A stretch of DNA of 64,000 nt from the NCBI RefSeq assembly GCF_000003815.2, contig NC_049997.1, positions 9,075,875-9,139,874 on the forward strand, read 5' to 3'. Shown one piece after another: positions 63,424 to 64,000 of this stretch; the stretch's first letter is position 1; each line of letters opens with the position of its first letter. The stretch comes from Branchiostoma floridae. Its lineage: Eukaryota > Chordata > Leptocardii > Amphioxiformes > Branchiostomatidae. The notes beneath the pieces are model-generated. The model saw only the letters and a list, made by a program, of their open reading frames with translations, was not told the origin of the DNA and ran no database searches. The position numbers and the translations under genes are program-made.

Positions 63424-63600
63424 GAAGAAGAAGAAGAACTTTATTGCACGACAACTGTAGAGGATACAGTGTTTGGCAACTTGTACATACAATACATACA
63501 GAACAGTTTAACTACATGGGTTACTAGTATCTAAAAATCTAAGAGACTAATCTATTTTACACATGGTGTATAATATTTACAATCAGGCTAGCATTATGTG
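63424..63600 (-). mobile_element. retroelement 3' tail (reverse orientation)
   Basis: gaagaagaagaactttattgcac followed by lower-complexity AT-rich sequence matches the usual reversed 3' end of CR1/L2-type LINEs and their SINEs. The limits are not clear. The last 400 bases of the window hold no exon I can support. Confidence 0.5.
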
Positions 63601-64000
63601 CTGGTTCATGATAGTATAATATTGTCTCGTTTTTTAAATGAGTTATATATAAATTGACCGGCATAGGCAGATATATCAGCAGGATATGATAGTAACATAT
63701 TAAACATATGAGGGTACAGTTTAGCTTGAGTATCATTCTCCGTAGTGACTGCTGACTCAGTACTTTCGCTTGTTAACCACTGAGCCAAAGGTCACTCACT
63801 ACGGAGAATGGTACCAGTCAGGTAAGGTACAGTTCGGTTGAAAATTGTTTTCAAGCATTGTTATCTGCGTGAAAGTGGGGGTCTTGTTTTCACTGACCAG
63901 TTTATGCGTCTGTTCATATTTATTATGTGTCTATGTGTATGGAAATTTAGGCCAGCAATAATAGGCTATACATGATATTTGGTTTGGGGGCGTTTTGGTT

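Noticed and set aside
62579-63492. Upstream rapsyn TPR exons on the minus strand
   Set aside because: Frames examined show none of the expected conserved residues, so the earlier exons are placed outside the window.

Overview
The window is eukaryotic, intron-rich and repeat-rich. It holds at least seven gene structures, about 30 small inverted-repeat elements, retroelement fragments and four runs of N. The gene set (cortactin, rapsyn, a peptidylarginine deiminase, an alpha-2,8-sialyltransferase and a TMEM135-type protein), the compact phase-conserved exons and the very high MITE load fit an invertebrate chordate, most likely a lancelet (Branchiostoma). The species is an inference. The N runs, three of them exactly 100 bases, indicate a draft scaffold.

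Layout. 1-3.0 kb: LINE fragments and a long hairpin. 3.45-5.9 kb (+): 3' exons of an ST8Sia-type sialyltransferase. 6.2-7.1 kb: a reverse-transcriptase scrap and a triplicated 3' segment. 7.1-9.8 kb (-): an unrecognised five-exon gene with a Cys/His cluster, two duplicated exons and a bZIP-like C terminus. 10.3-14 kb: candidate promoters and tandem duplications. 15.3-33.0 kb (+): a complete cortactin gene with 7.5 repeats, a helical and Tyr/Pro-rich region and an SH3 domain, plus three candidate in-frame cassette exons. 33-37 kb: intergenic MITEs. 37.4-38.9 kb (-): a two-exon gene for a small secreted peptide with a TATA box. 39.8-40.6 kb: a TGAG satellite running into a 542-base gap. 41.0-49.7 kb (+): a peptidylarginine deiminase with one catalytic Asp replaced by Asn and a one-base phase clash at one junction. 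51.0-55.2 kb (+): a TMEM135-like membrane protein. 57.0-62.1 kb (-): the 3' six coding exons of rapsyn; its 5' exons lie beyond the right-hand part examined.

The genes do not form an operon or an obvious pathway; they are ordinary neighbouring metazoan loci. Exon models were built by hand from splice sites, reading phase and remembered family motifs. No search was run. The most novel-looking items are the 205-residue minus-strand gene, the 74-residue secreted peptide gene, the altered deiminase active site and a proline-rich cassette exon in cortactin.
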